64,000 nucleotides of DNA from Botryosphaeria dothidea (lineage: Eukaryota; Ascomycota; Dothideomycetes; Botryosphaeriales; Botryosphaeriaceae), in assembly GCA_011503125.2 (NCBI GenBank), contig WWBZ02000051.1, forward strand, positions 1,364,001 through 1,428,000, given 5' to 3'. Below the pieces are notes generated by a model. That model was not told where the DNA came from. It searched no databases and worked only from the letters and a program-made list of their open reading frames with translations. Positions 33,752-47,015 of this stretch are shown here, piece by piece (within the stretch, counting starts at the first letter, position 1; every line of letters starts with the position of its first letter). A program made the position numbers and the translations under genes.

Positions 33752-34819
33752 ATGGCTGAGCCCGTTACTCTCGTCGTGCAGCCGCGCGGTACTCCTCCAC
33801 GTGCCCTTCTCTGCGACTTGCTGCTGACCCAATGCCCCAGGCAAGCCCATCAAGAAGCTGCCCGCCGACACCACCATTGCCCTGTCCGACTCGACCGCCG
33901 AGCTCTACAAGCGCATTGCCGCCGGCGCCGGCACCACCGTCCACCGTTTGCGCATCGCTAAGGGCAGCGATGGCTCCGTAGTCCCCAACTCGCCAAGGGT
34001 TCTTGTCCAAGACACCGGCCTGCGCCAGAAGAGCACCATCACCGTCAAGGATCTTGGTTCGGCCCCCATCACCTCTAGCGCTCCATTTCTCCATCCACTA
34101 ACAGCTTCGCATCGACAGGCCCCCAAATCGCCTGGCGTACCGTTTTCCTCGTCGAGTATGCTGGTCCGCTGCTCATCCATCCGCTGATCTATTTCCTCCG
34201 CCCATACCTGTACCCTTACCCTTCGCTCTCGCCAAATGCGCTCCCCGAGCCTACCTCGCTACAGAAGCTCTCGCTCGCCATGGTGACCATCCATTTCCTG
34301 AAGCGAGAGCTGGAGACTCTCTTCGTCCACCGTTTCTCCAATGCCACCATGCCGGCCTTCAACATATTCAAGAACTCCGGTCACTATTGGCTGCTGTCTG
34401 GCCTCAACTTGGCCGTCTTCGCCTACGGCTCTTCGAAGACCGAGATTGACTCCAACCCATTGGCCGTATACGCTGCCATCGCCCTGTTTGCCATTGGCGA
34501 GCTTGGAAACCTCAACACGCACTTGGTTCTGCGTAGCCTGAGACCGGCCGACAACCCTCAAGCTCGTGGTATTCCCAAAGGCCTCGGCTTCAATTGGGTC
34601 ACCTGTCCCAACTATCTGTTCGAGGTCATCTCTTGGGTCGGCGTTTGGATAGTCAACTCCCTCATCGGCAAGAGTGGCTTCTTCTCCACAGCCTTGTTCG
34701 TGGTCGTGGCAGGCGTCCAGATGGCTTTGTGGGCTGCGAAGAAGGAGAGGCGTTACAGGAAGGAATTCGGCGCTCAGTACAAGCGCAAGAGATTTGTCAT
34801 CCTTCCCGGCATCTTTTAA
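33752..34819 (+). CDS. TSC13: Very-long-chain trans-2-enoyl-CoA reductase
   Basis: Exons 33752-33788, 33841-34056 and 34119-34819 join in phase to 317 residues. The N-terminal ubiquitin-like part (PIKKLPADTTIALSDSTAEL) is followed by a steroid 5-alpha-reductase-type membrane domain with VFLVEYAGPLLIHPLIYFLR, HFLKRELETLFVHRFS, GLGFNWVTCPNYLFEVISW and the C-terminal YRKEFGAQYKRKRFVILPGIF. These are the hallmark segments of Tsc13/TECR, which carries out the last NADPH-dependent step of the ER fatty-acid elongation cycle, feeding sphingolipid synthesis. The conserved Tyr and the E-L-T-F region are intact and length is normal. It is an essential single-copy gene in most fungi, so presumably functional. 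The first exon is only 37 nt. Confidence 0.95.
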
Positions 34820-35877
34820 GCCGTTGGTAGCAAGCATCTGCGTCTGGGGGAACAATGTGTTCAGTGGAAATCGGCCGCCTACATTATGGACAGGGAGCGA
34901 TCAGCGCTTCCAGGTTCAGGTGATAATGAGAAAACATGCTGGAGAGACGAGAGGACGCCTTGATGTACAGAAGTAACAGGAATATCGCGGGGACGAATCA
35001 AACATCGGAGATAAATCCGGAGTCTATTTTCGTACGCATTGTCCCTTATCGTCCTTCACGTCTTGGTTCCACAGCCTTCCAATCGCAAAATTCAGAGCAC
35101 TGATCCTTGCGAAGGATCATGAGCGATCGCCATAAGCTGACATTTTATAACTATAAGGCTGTCATGCGGTCATCCGCTTATTCTTGCTTACTTATTCCTT
35201 AATCACATGCTTGAATTCCTTTTTTTTCCCTGCCCTGAGCCCAACTCGAGATACTCGACTGGACGTCAATTCGGGTCCTCTGCATCTACGCCTCCGCCTC
35301 ATTGAAGCTCTCATACACCGCCTCCTCGTTCGATATGCAGATGCCCATCACCCCCAATTCCTGCCCTACTGCTCCATCACACCGTCATTCGCACCCACAC
35401 GGCAACTCAGCAGTGCCCTGTCTCCCTCCCCGCCATTCCATCCACCGGTGTCACCTCCGCACCCGGCGCTCACTGCACCCCCCGTTAGGGCTATGCGGGC
35501 CGAGCCGCGTGAGGGACATTCGTTTCCTCCATAAACAGAATCATCGCCCGCAAGGGTCTTGCCCTACGGGCGAGCAGATTTATGCGGGATGCCCAATCGA
35601 GGTCAATCGGGCGATGCCAAATCCCACACGCACCGGTCAGTTAAGTGCTGCTGATGGCGCCTAGCGCAGCATCACTACACTGACAAGATCACGAAGCTTT
35701 CCGGCAGTCCAATCGACATCTCCCATCATCGCCATCCCCAGTTCATGCATTCTCTCAATGGATACAATTTTCTTTTATTCAACATATCGAGAAAAAACAA
35801 CGCACTCTCAAAACAGCGCCATCACACCATCCAAGCAGTCCAGGACCTCTCAAAACCTTCCTCCCCTCATAAATTCA
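34820..35877. other. Convergent intergenic region
   Basis: 3' flanks of TSC13 and of the carboxypeptidase gene. A 116-codon plus-strand frame at 35184 (rich in Pro and Ser) is not supported by motif or splice structure. Confidence 0.5.
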
Positions 35878-37530
35878 TCACTTCATGTTCGCCAAAAGGT
35901 ACTTGATGCCCGCCCACATCTCCTCGCTGGTCGGCCTGATCTGGTTCGCCGGCAGCACGAAGCCGTACCGGCCCGTGTCGCGCAGCTCCGCCGTGAACGT
36001 GTACTGCGAGCGCACGACGTCGTTCGCGTAGTCGACCGAGCTGCCCGAGGCCTGGTAGATGGTCTGGCAGACGGGGCCGTACTCACTGCAAAAAAAAGGT
36101 CGTCAGTTTCAACACGGGGAAAAGAGAAGAGGGTGCAGTTTTCTTACAATTGCGTGCCATGCACAGCCTCGATGGCGGCCACGGCGCCGGCGTTGACGCG
36201 CTGGAGCTCGGAGTTGGTCGAGGGGAGCGAGTCGCACGTGTAGCCGTACGGCGTCATCCACAGCTGCGAGTACGAGTGCCAGTCCATGTACATCTTGACG
36301 CCCTGGCGGTCGCGGACGGTGCGCGAGAAGGCGGCGAGCCCGGTCCCCTCGGGGGAGCTGAGGGCGGCGGTGCCTGTGGAAAAGAGTCAGCGTCTTGTTC
36401 TCTTGGGAAGTTTGTGATTGGTATAATTTTTCCTACCTCTGAAGGTCTCGTCGCAGGGGTTGGTGGACGAGCCGCCGGCGACGCTCCAGCCGGTGGCCCA
36501 GTTGCGGTTGATGTCGGTGCCGATGCAGCTGTTGCCGGAGACGGGCTGCCTGTTCTTGCGCCAGAGACGGGTGTTGGTCTGCGTGTAGACGAAGCCTACG
36601 GAAATGTAAGTATTGTTTTCCCCTGGAGCTTTTCTGGATCATGTGAGGGGCATACCGTCGGGGTTGACAACAGGGAAGACGTAGAAGTCGTACTTGTCAA
36701 CGTACGACTTGATAGTAGCATCGGTATCGTACTTGGTGATCAACTGGTACGCAACATACTCATTGGTCTGTATTTCCGCGGCAAAATGTCAGTGCCGCTG
36801 AAGTTTGAAGGATTCCTTGGCACACAACTCACCAGAGTAGTGATCCACTCACGTGCGTGGACGGTCGAGTGCAGGATAACGCCGGGCTTTGAGTTCTTGC
36901 CGCCAGAGCCCCAGAAGTGGATACCGGTGATGTTGCGGCCCTCGTAGGACGAGCCAGCGTACACGATCTCCGCGTTGTTGGGGCGGACGGAGACGAGGTC
37001 GTTCAGGAATGCCAAGTGATCGGCGTACGAATGGTAGGCGTCGAACCAGGAATCAGACGGAACGGCGCCAGCTTAGTTCCCCCATGCGTAAGCACATTGA
37101 AACCAATAAAGCCGCGAAACAAACATGGACGTTGCTTGGCAACCCGTTTCGGTAAAACAGTCGATGCGTGGAAAATTTGGCAAAACTCACCTCTGTACTC
37201 AACCGTCTCCTCCTCTTCCTGCCTGATCGCTGCGCCGATATCATCCTGGATAACCTGGTGCGAGACGAGCAGGTTCTCCACATCGGCGTCCTTGTCGGGA
37301 GCCACGAGCAGATCGACGTGGCCAAACTGAGCGGGCTCGTCACTCAACTGCTCGCCCAGGGCGGCGACGGCGTCTGGGTTCTTCTCGTAGTCGCTGTACG
37401 CGACGCGGAGGACCCTGTAGCCATCATAGTTGAACTTCTCGTTGACCTCCTCGGTGGCCTCGGCGGTTGTCGAGATGGGCGAAGCGCTGGCCAGCTGGCC
37501 GAGAAGGAGGGCGGGGACAAGGAACTTCAT
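35878..37530 (-). CDS. Secreted zinc carboxypeptidase (M14A)
   Basis: Six exons join in phase: 37191-37530, 36833-37071, 36656-36767, 36437-36595, 36148-36373 and 35878-36085, giving 427 residues. Signal peptide [18 protein letters not shown], then a propeptide of about 90 residues ([15 protein letters not shown], then [10 protein letters not shown]), then the peptidase: Zn ligands in [12 protein letters not shown] (HxxE) and later [10 protein letters not shown], substrate residues [12 protein letters not shown] and NPDGFVYT, and the catalytic Glu in [16 protein letters not shown]. All catalytic residues of pancreatic-type carboxypeptidase A/metallocarboxypeptidases are visible. It should remove hydrophobic C-terminal residues from extracellular proteins. 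A TATA box lies about 100 nt upstream. No anomaly is seen. Confidence 0.93.
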
Positions 37531-37628
37531 GGTGATGGGGAGGGGAGAAAGAAGACAGCTGTGGCAGTTGAAAGACAGCCGCTGGTGTGAAAAGGTAGGA
37601 CAATAAACGCCAGCTCCAGAGCCGCAGC

Positions 37629-37636
37629 TTTATATA
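37629..37636 (-). promoter_or_regulatory. TATA box of the carboxypeptidase gene
   Basis: TATATAAA on the minus strand, about 100 nt upstream of the ATG at 37530. Assigned by consensus and position. Confidence 0.6.
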
Positions 37637-40068
37637 CATAAATCTGCCTGTTATCGGGCAGCGGGGACCAACCCGCCAAGAAAGAACCATGTTTCCCCTC
37701 GGCGGGTATGGAGAATGGGCAGGTGCAATGGCAAACCACGGTATGTCAGGTACCAGAGATAGGCAGGAGCGTAGGAATGAGGCGGTCTAGGAAGTTAATG
37801 ATGCGCATCCGAGCCAAGGCCGTCCCGCGCTGGCGTTGGGGACAAGGAAGCAAACAAAGCCGTACGACCTGCGTTGACTCGGCATGACGTGAATGCATGT
37901 TGTGAGAGTGGGATTGCGCGCGTGTGAGAGGCTGGGTGTTTTGGCGTGCAGAAACCCCGCGTGGACAGATATATTGCGGGATGTATATTCGCTCTTAAAC
38001 CGACTAGGCAGGTGATGCGCTCCGCCAAGCTGTCTCACCACCATCCACCTACTCGGACGGCTCTAGCCCAAGTCATGCCCAGTCTCTTGGCCCGGACCAG
38101 CGAGTAATTTGCATGCTGAGATCTCGAACCTTATTTCAGGCAACCCTACCAGCAGACCCAGTTCCGTATTTATTCTGCCGGTGCTTCTATCGGATCTCCA
38201 AATCCAGAAGCTGCAAACCTCGAGAGCGCATCACCCAGAGATGCTGATTCAACTGATCGACTCGGTTACCGTCGGACCTGGCCGCATCCACCAACTTTTT
38301 CCAGCGAGATGGAAGCTCAGGCGTACCGGGTCAGGTCTGGGCCTCGGTGTCCTCGAGCTGCGCTTGGGCCTGCACCATCTCATCATCCGTGGGTAGGTTG
38401 ACGATCATGAGATACAAGACGTCCTGCGATTTTCGGACTAGTTATACGAAGCCTCCAGAGGTAAAATCTCTGTATACTGGCTATTCAATCGAACCTCTTC
38501 CCGCAAGACTTCAACCGCCCGGGCATATCTTCTACGTTTTGGGCCATGCGCGTGGAATCCTGTAGCCACATTCATCTTGACTAATATCACCATTCTCTCC
38601 TTTCCGGTCCCAATTCTTGTAGGTCGGTCTTCGCTGATGGCACCCGCACGGCCAGTTTGTTGAGGGTCTTGCAAACCAGACGTGGGTCAAGCCATCCTCA
38701 TGCTACCCACCTTCATTGTGAGGCGTCAGGATGCTCCGAGAGCGACCTTGGATGAGGACACGTATCCTCCCAAGACGTGTCCGATGCACCATAAGGGTGG
38801 CTCTCCGTCAATCGTTTCACTCACGACTCCTGCGGTCTAACGGAGACCCACGTTGAGATCTTTTTCGCGCTTCGGAAACTCATCAAGCTTCCTTGATAGT
38901 CGACTGCAGGCAGATACTACTTTTTTCTCCCGGGGTGAAGTCTTCCGAGTCTTTGCCTGTTGGTTAATCGTTAGCGTATTGTCTTGCGCCCAAATGAAGT
39001 AGAAAGAACATAATGAAAGCAGAAAAGATACCGCCAGAATGTGTGGTATCATCGGTAGAAAAGCTGAAGAGGAGGCGGGAACCGTAACGTTTTGTGTCCT
39101 GAAAATTGATCGCGTAGCTGCAACGCCGACCAACCGACACTCCACGACCGTAGGAAAAGAAAAATGCTACGTAATGTACGCTCAGGGCCTGAACACGTAG
39201 CCATGGCATACTCGTAGATAAACAGTACGAAATCGCCAGTGGACATACTCTTCAGCAACTCGTTCTGGGATTCCAGTGCAAAACACCCATGCCTTTCTTC
39301 ACGAATCTCCCACAAGAACGGGGAACAAGACATGGTACTCCTCCGAGACAAATGTGCCGGGCCTGGACTTCGCCGTGCCTGCGGATGGCGACGTTGACTA
39401 TGGCACGGTCGAGCTTCCTGCTGTTACAAGATCAACTCGCAGCTCACACAGATAAGCAAAACTATGGCGGAGCGCACTGTGTAAGTAGGCGCAAAGCATA
39501 TCGGCAGCGACATCCGCGAAACCATACCCATTCTCGCTCAGTCCGAACATCCTCGAGTGGCCCTTCGAATGGACACACCACCACAACACATAGAGCCCAC
39601 CTCTCGATCAGCTTACCAGCACAGCTGTGCAGCGCGTCACACCCCGGCTCTCATTCCCGCACCTATCGCCGTCTCTCATCCTGTCAGCACTCAGCTATCT
39701 TGCTCGATTAGCTCGCTTTGCGGGGCGGGACAGCCGGGATGCGAATACCTTCGTTGATCCCTGAAACTTCGCCCCGCGCTGCATGCACCCGTTCAAGGCT
39801 TGGACCCACGTCGAACACAGCGTCCGAGCTAAAAAGCTTATCCAGACAAGACGTGCAGCCCTATAGCTTGTGTTGCGCCCCCCGCACCAACATCAACGTC
39901 AAGAGCACACAAACGAAGCGCTGTGAAAAGTCAACAAAGCACAGAGAGACGCCGCGTCCGCCAGGCGCAAACAATTCCTGCCGCATTCCATCAACGCGGA
40001 ACACACAAAACAGCACACGCAAGGCAGAAACGAAAAGAGGCGCGCAAACGAGCAAAATGACACTCGAA
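37637..40068. other. 2.4-kb intergenic stretch with a possible coding relic
   Basis: No intact gene was found. On the minus strand at about 38190-38680 two neighbouring frames look protein-like: VEVLREEVRLNSQYTEILPL, then across a plausible intron end (TCGCAG) DVLYLMIVNLPTDDEMVQAQ, a TGA, and then SRWKKLVDAARSDGNRVDQL in the same frame. This may be a decayed or highly spliced small gene of unknown kind. The rest shows only short chance frames. Confidence 0.35.
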
Positions 40069-40820
40069 TCAAAAACTCTTTTCGAAGTTTATTTTGCCAG
40101 CAAAACTGAAAGCAAACGGAACAGGGCATAGAAGTCTAGCATTTGAGCGTTGAATCCAGCCACCCCTTTCCTCGAAATATAAAAATGGAGCGACCTTTTT
40201 TGTTATAACAAGGAAGAGTGAGAAACGAGAAAAAAAAGACATGGGTATAGCTACACAAAGATCCAAGTGTTCGAAGCCCTTATTTCCCACCACCACCGAA
40301 ATAGGCCCATATATCCGAGCCCCCATCTTTACACACACGCTCGCGTACTTTGTACAAAAGAGAAAAGGTGGACCGAAGATACTGGAATCCATCGGCAGTG
40401 ATCGAGAGGATGAGGTCGCAAGAGAGAAAAATGGGAGAACTCTTTGCAAGACTTCAAGAGTATGGAACGAGGAGAAAAGAGGAAATGTAGCCAAAGGAAA
40501 ACCAGATGGGAAAAAGGAGCGCAATGCGCGCACAACCAGACATGCTAAAAGACAAAAAGACCTTGCTAGACCAACCCGCGTGCTGGATATTTTCTCATCC
40601 GCTGAAAGCAAGCTCCTGATGCCGATCAAACCTACCAGCCACCCGCCATGCACCCCGCCACCAACCGCGTCCTGTCCTTTCCCTACCCTATTTATGAGAT
40701 GATCTGCCGCCGCGGGCACGTTCAAAAGAAAAAGTTATTAGGCAATTCGTAAACAAAACAGAATGGAATGCAACGCTGAAAAGATGGAGATCACAAATCT
40801 CGCAGTTCGGGCTTCCTTGA
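40069..40820. other. Probable 3' untranslated region of the DOCK gene
   Basis: A-rich on the plus strand (T-rich on the DOCK mRNA sense). A 218-codon minus-strand frame (40069-40725) is open but composed of Phe/Leu/Ser runs expected from T-rich sequence, with no motif or signal. I regard it as non-coding 3' flank. Confidence 0.45.
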
Positions 40821-43800
40821 TCACTCCTCGGCGACACTCTCGCCGAGCCTGAAGTTCTTGCTCGACTTCTTTCCGATGTTCAGCATCGAGAACCTCTTCT
40901 TAATATTCCCCGTCATGCGGTCGTTGATGCTCTGACTCTGAGATGACTCGCTGCGGCTAGTCTTGGGCCTCTCCATGCTCATGCTGCGCTGACTGGCTGC
41001 GCCGCTGGAATCGTTGGTCGTGCTTCCGTGCAGGAAGCTGAGGCGGTGCGAAAGCCCACCACCGGGGCCATGGTCCTTGCTCCGGCTGCGCGACGTCGCT
41101 GAGTCCGCATCATGGTCCATGTCGTCACCCGTCACACCATTGATCTTCCTGTTCTCCATGAAAGGCTGGGATACCGAGCTTCTCTTCAGGAAAGTCAAGC
41201 TGAGGCGGTTCTTCTCCTGACGTGTAGTTCGCGAATCAGAAAGCGGCATGGTTGCGCTCTGCTTCAGAAGCTGTGGCTGCTGTGGAGTTGGAGTCGTCGA
41301 TGCGGCCCGCGACTGTGCGTTGACCCACGACGAAGCCTGCGAGTTTATGAATGGCGAATGTCCACCAACAAACAATGCTTCCAGCTCAGGTCCATAGGTC
41401 GTCTCAAAGCCTGTTGTGGTCAGATGAATCCTATGACACATGTGGTACATGACGAAGGGAAGAACGAATCACTTACGAGATGATAGGTCCGCCGCCGTGG
41501 CTTGCTGCGCGGGCCTAGTGTAGGCCGCCAAGCAGCGCTTGACTATCAGGGCGTGGTCCATGAGAGCCACCTTGAGCGCATTTTCCATCTGAGTCAGTTG
41601 TGGTGGCTCGAGCTCGTCTTCGTCTTCGTCCATTGTCGATTCAGCCCGTGTAGGAGCATGAGGGAGCAGCTCACGATACTTTGCCACAGTTGCAGGCGAG
41701 TTGGAGTCAACGGAGAGCATCAAGGCTTCGGTAAGCTGCTGCAGAGCAGAATCCTCACCACCAGTGACACGCCTCTCGAGCTGAGAAAGCTCGGCCGTCT
41801 TCCTCAAAGCGCGCTCGAGAGCACTCTGGACAGGGCTAAGATCAACGTGATCCACAGAGACGATCTCACTCCTGCGGAGAATGGTGGGGAAAGACTCCGC
41901 CGTCGTGTAAATCGTCTTGCGGATCGTCTGCTCCTTGAGACTGGTATCACTCACGTGGCGCCGCGAAGTCGTTGAAAATTTGTTAGGCCTTGACAGAACA
42001 TAATGTTCTCGGACAGCCTGTCCGACTTTCGGGCGTTGGTAGATAGGGTGAGTCAGGTCCTTTTGCGCGCTGACAGAGTAAATCTGCAGATATTGGCCTT
42101 CCATGTCCTCTTCGCTTGCACCGTTCGAGATTTGCGCGGACGGGTGCTGCTGTTGCATGCGGTCGGTAAACGTGGCCCGACTGTCGGTCGGCGAACCCTC
42201 GAAGATGAACTGCTTGTCCCTCAATGAGACAGGGAAGCCCAAGCCTCTGTAGACAACCCGGAAGTAGCGTGGAATTTGGCGATCGCCCTTGTTGATACTT
42301 TCGTAGACCGTGGCCATGGCTCTTTGCGTCCTAGCAAGCTTTGAGAAGTCGAAGATGTTGCTTTCGTACTGTGCAGCCAGTTCCTGATAAGCTTGCAGAG
42401 CGTTGTCCCATGACATTCCATCCTCGTAGTACTTAATCATCTCGAAATAGAGTTGCTCTTTTCTCTCAAACCCGGACTGGCTCGGGAATGGCGGGTCTTC
42501 CAATGCAGGAACGGTCGTGTTGGCATCCCATTCATATAGTTCGGCATGGAGACGTAGTGCAAGGCCAGCCTCGGTGTAGTTTCCGGCTTCGGCCTGAAGC
42601 TCAGCGAGCTGGTGCACGTATCTGATGTAGATGTCTTCCTTCTGCATATCCTTGAGGAACTCCATCAAGTGGAGAGTGTCCATAATATGGAAGATCTCTC
42701 CAGAGTTCTCCCTGCCGTGTACTGCCACCAACAGATCAAGAAGCTCGTCGATAGTACCAATCAAGTCCTTGACCGCATTGAAAAGAGGATCGTCCGGATC
42801 CTGAGCCAAAGGCTCAAAGAGATCAATGAGCTCACTGATGAACAGTTTCTGGAGTATACTCTCAGTGATGTCCTTGGACTTGAAGAGGCGATCAAGGCAA
42901 TCGATCATCTCTGCTTGGATGAGGGCAAGGTCCGAAGAAAGCGTCCACTCGCTAATGATCATAGTCTGCAAGACTTGAATAGCAACACTTCGCAAGCCTT
43001 GGTGGACGCTGAGGCAAAGCTCGACGATCGGGGCAACAAGGCCGGGCACATATTGCACTTGGTATCCGCCCATCTTTTCCAAACCATATTGCTTACGATC
43101 CTCTGGAGTCGTTTCCCACCCGATGGTCTCCCAACTTCTGCGAAGAAGCTCCGCACCAAGTTCTCGGACGTCACCAGCGATCTTCCACACAGCGCGACGT
43201 TTCTGCTCAGGGAAGGTTTCCAGCGCTAGGGCATCGCTACCGACCAGCTTCAGCAGTGCATCAAAGAATGATCGCCATAAGTCGGTGTTGAAATCGTCTG
43301 CCTCGTCAGGATCCGGAAGGAATGAATCAATGAGAATGCTGCAGATCTTCTCCAAAGCCTTCATTGTCGCACGGTGGTAATAGATATTGACACTGAGCCA
43401 AGAACTCGGAAACGCTTCGCCATCCAAAAAGGAGAGGTAGACCTGCAATGTGTCAAAGAGAAATGTGGCAAGCTCCGGTTTCGGTAGATCGGGCGTAATG
43501 TTGATAGGCAGATTCGTGATAGCTGCAAGAACTCCAAGAATTTCCACCAGAGCCTCGTCAAATTCGGCATCTGTGGTCGTCGTCTTCGAAGGGAAAGGAT
43601 AAGAGGATGGGAAAAGCAGCGAGAGTGTTTGTTTTTGGGGCTTCGGTGTAGAAGAAATGGCCATGTACGAGTCCACAAGTTTGGGAATGTACTCAGCAGC
43701 CTCCGCTCCCAAATCGTTGATCTGGGACGCCACCACCGAACAGCACAGCCGTACTTGATCCTTCCACTGTGCTGTAACCGCCACGGTCTTTCCCCAATGC

Positions 43801-46800
43801 GGCGCTAACCAGCGGACAGTATTTGAAAGAAGTGAAGGCCGAGTCTCAGGATCCTGGAAGGCCGGTATCTTGGAGAACTGAAGGATGAGAATAAGCTTGT
43901 ATAAGATAAGCTTACCCGAAGCCTCAAAGCAAGAGTCGATGAAACTACTGGCAAGCTCAAGGACTTCCTTCGGTTCGAGACAGAGGGTCAATTCCGGCAG
44001 CCATGTATGGATATGCTGGACGAGTAAAGTCTTGGTACCAACGAGGGCCGCGGCCGGATTGGCCATCAAATCCTCCAATGACTTAAAAATTTTCTGCATG
44101 TCATTGGCGAAATTTGTCTGCCGGTTAGTAAGACCGATGCCCGCTTCCTTCTCCTTCTGTTGTTCCCGAGCCTTCATGATGAATTTGAAAATGTGTGCTC
44201 CGACCTTGAAGGTAGCACGGAGCTTTCGGGAGCTGTCCGCGTTCGTGGGCTTGGATAGCAGGCGGTTGAAACTTCTGATAAGAGAGGCGGTTGCGAAGGG
44301 ATAGTTGAACCGATTTTGAGCATACTGATCCACGATGGGAGCGAGGTTGAAACGACGGTCGTAGACAATTCCCAGAACGATGACCAGTGTGTTGAAAACC
44401 AAATCTTCAATCTCGTCCGTTCCGGCGTATTCCACGAGTACCTCGAAAAGTGCGTCAAATACCTCAGGCAAAAGTTTGACGATTTCGATTTCCGGCACAA
44501 ACATAAATCTCTTCAGCAGGTCAGCAATTCCATCAGCCTCCTGGTCCTTCCACTTCAGCAGGCCAAGCAAATACGGATCCTGCGAATATTTGGTGCTGCA
44601 CAGATACGTCCTGATTTTCAAAGTAGCCATAGTTCCCGTAGCAGCCTCTTCCTTGTTCTTCGCATTCCAGGGCAGCGCCAAGTAGGCTCCGCGGCCAGAA
44701 ATCATGCTCGAGGTGTATTCATCGTACTTGTACAAAGCAAGCGAATGCTCACCATCTCGCACGAAAGCATCATCGGTCCACAAGGGCATCCAGCAAAGAG
44801 CGAAAGGGAATCCAGGAGCATCTGCCAAGCTCATGACGACGTGGGATCCAGGGACATCTTCGGGGGCAATCGCAAAACGGATTGTTGTGTTCCATGCCTC
44901 ATCCCTCTCGATTGCAGTAGTCCTCCAGGCGGTGTGTCCGGCACTGTTACCTGATGGATAGATGCAGTTTTCGATCCTCTCGCCTGTCGACTTCCTGACT
45001 TCAAGAGTAAGTTGCAGGTTTGCCATGTTGCTGTTTGCGCTCATTATCACCGATCCATTCTTCGGGTGGGAGAGGAAGCAGTTCCGGGGTAAGAATGGCT
45101 CGCTCAACGTGAGGTAGATATCGCTTCGTGGCTTGGTAGGAGCACCAGAAAAGCCGATCTTCTTGCTTTGGTTGACGTTGTGGAGCAAGGTCGGCATTTT
45201 CTTGATCAAGGCTTCAGCATCCGAGTGTGCGAAGCTCTTCATGTGCACATGTAACCGGTTCATGAACGGGTACTTCTTGTACCTCCCAGTGACACTTGGG
45301 CTGAGCTCTGTGATTAGTTCGTCCCAGGAATCTGCCTCTTCCGAGATTTCATCCAAGGGTTGGCTCGGAGTCCACAACGTCACTTCCTCCTCAGTCTCTG
45401 ACTGATCTTTGGAAAGATTATCCACGCGTAGCGCACCGACAGCGATGGCCCTCTTGACAGTCTTGCCCTCTTTCGGCGTGGTGGCACGTCCGTTTTGCCC
45501 TTGTCCTTCGCTTGATGGTCTTGCTGCGTTGGTATTGGCTGTGTTCAATCGAGGGGGCTCCTTGCCGGGATCGGATTCTTTTCGCTTCGTTCCCCACATC
45601 AAACTCCTTCTTCCACCCTTGACACTATTCGCATGGTGAAGTCCATTAGGTGCTGGGCTTTGAGATGCCTCCCGGGAGCTGGTTGCGCTTTGCGTAGGCG
45701 TCGACGTTCGGACACCTTCGTTAGTCAGGACCTTTATGACAACGTACAAACTCGTTCCAGCGCCTGCACCCTCGCCCAGATCAAAAGAGCTCAAATCGAC
45801 AAACAGAGACTTCATCTTTTCCTCCGCAACAGCTGCGACTACCGCCTCCTGGCTGATAAGATCCATGGAAAAGACCTCAGACAGGGGCTGGGCCGCAGCA
45901 CCAGGAGCCTTGGAGCAAAGGTACATGCAGAGTGTCGTCGGTGGTTTGATGTCGCCTGAGAAGTGCCGTATTGTCACTGCCAGATGATGCAGAACATGCT
46001 CGTCCACAGTTTGCACTGGTCGTTCATCCAACAGACTCATCATCGACTGCAGACGGGTGATTTCAATCGCGGAGTCCTCCGAGGTCAAAATCCGGCCCTT
46101 CTGTGATGGACTGCGCACAATCACTTCCCCCGACAGCATCTTGTTCCCGCTAACGAGATCCCAGACTGTTGCCTCCCTCACAGCTTCCAACTCCATCTTC
46201 GTCAGAACTTTATGCAAGAGCTGCCGCCGCGACGAGTCAAGTCTCTGGACTAGCGTTGTCATTTTATCCAGCGTGCCATATCTTCTTCCTAGCAGCAGCT
46301 CGTGAAGCTTTGTAGAATGCCACTCGCGCAAGCAGGATGCGATTTCGTCGACGAGTGGTTCGGAGAGCGATGTCGGCGTTTCGTCCCCTATTTTCAGCAT
46401 CGGAACAGGGGCGGGTGGACGAGGAGCGTTCGGGTCACGAGAAACCACGGATACGGGAGAAAGAGGGAGAAAGAACCCAGGCGAATGTTCGCCGTTTGTC
46501 TTGGACGAGCCATGGCGCAATAGTACGCTCTCACGTTTTTTGTCGGATGGTGTGAGAGCCAGGCCGAGATTGTTTGCAGCGGCAGGCTGGCCTTTGCCGG
46601 TTGCAGGGCTGGTCGAAGTGCTCTCATCAGGTGTGATCACGCCGTTCACCGGCTGCTCAGTATCGCTTCCCTGACCTTCGGCGTTGAGCAGTCCCTGGAA
46701 GTAGTCTTTGCGGCGTTCGTCGGCATCGGCGCTCGACTTGCCCTCACCCAGGACCTCGCGGACTTCGACGCAGCATCGCGGGAAAATTCCAGAGAAGACG

Positions 46801-47015
46801 CGGGCTTCCAGCGTCTTGCCCTTGGACGAGGTGAGGCCGGCGAGCAGCGACGGCGGAGCGACGAGGTAGCCACGATACCAAGAGCCATCCTTACCACCCT
46901 GTTCTATGATGTACAACTCGTCTCCAATCTCGAGCGGGAGGTCGGCGGGCGACGAGGGCTGGAAGGGAAATGTGCAGATTGCAAAAGCAATCCGCGGTAG
47001 GGGCCGCCAGGGCAT
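40821..47015 (-). CDS. DOCK-family Rho GTPase exchange factor
   Basis: Exons 41477-47015 and 40821-41410 join in phase to about 2042 residues. The N-terminus carries an SH3-like domain (AICTFPFQPSSPADLPLEIG, then DGSWYRGYLV and GIFPRCCVEV). Then comes the DHR-1/C2 lipid-binding domain (SDIYLTLSEPFL...MANLQLTLEVRK, and APGFPFALCWMPLW), long helical repeats, and the DHR-2/DOCKER exchange domain (ELQAEAGNYTEAGLALRLHA, KYYEDGMSWDNALQAYQELA, IPRYFRVVYRGLGFPVSL). The last exon is Ser-rich and disordered. The family activates Rac/Cdc42-type GTPases with an ELMO partner; yeast Dck1 acts in mitophagy, cell-wall integrity and polarity. Length is in the usual range of 1900-2100. No break is seen, and a 5.5-kb exon without stops argues for a functional gene. 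Confidence 0.93.

Noticed and set aside
40069..40725. 218-codon minus-strand frame downstream of the DOCK gene
   Set aside because: Phe/Leu/Ser runs expected from a T-rich 3' region; no domain or signal; best explained as 3' UTR.
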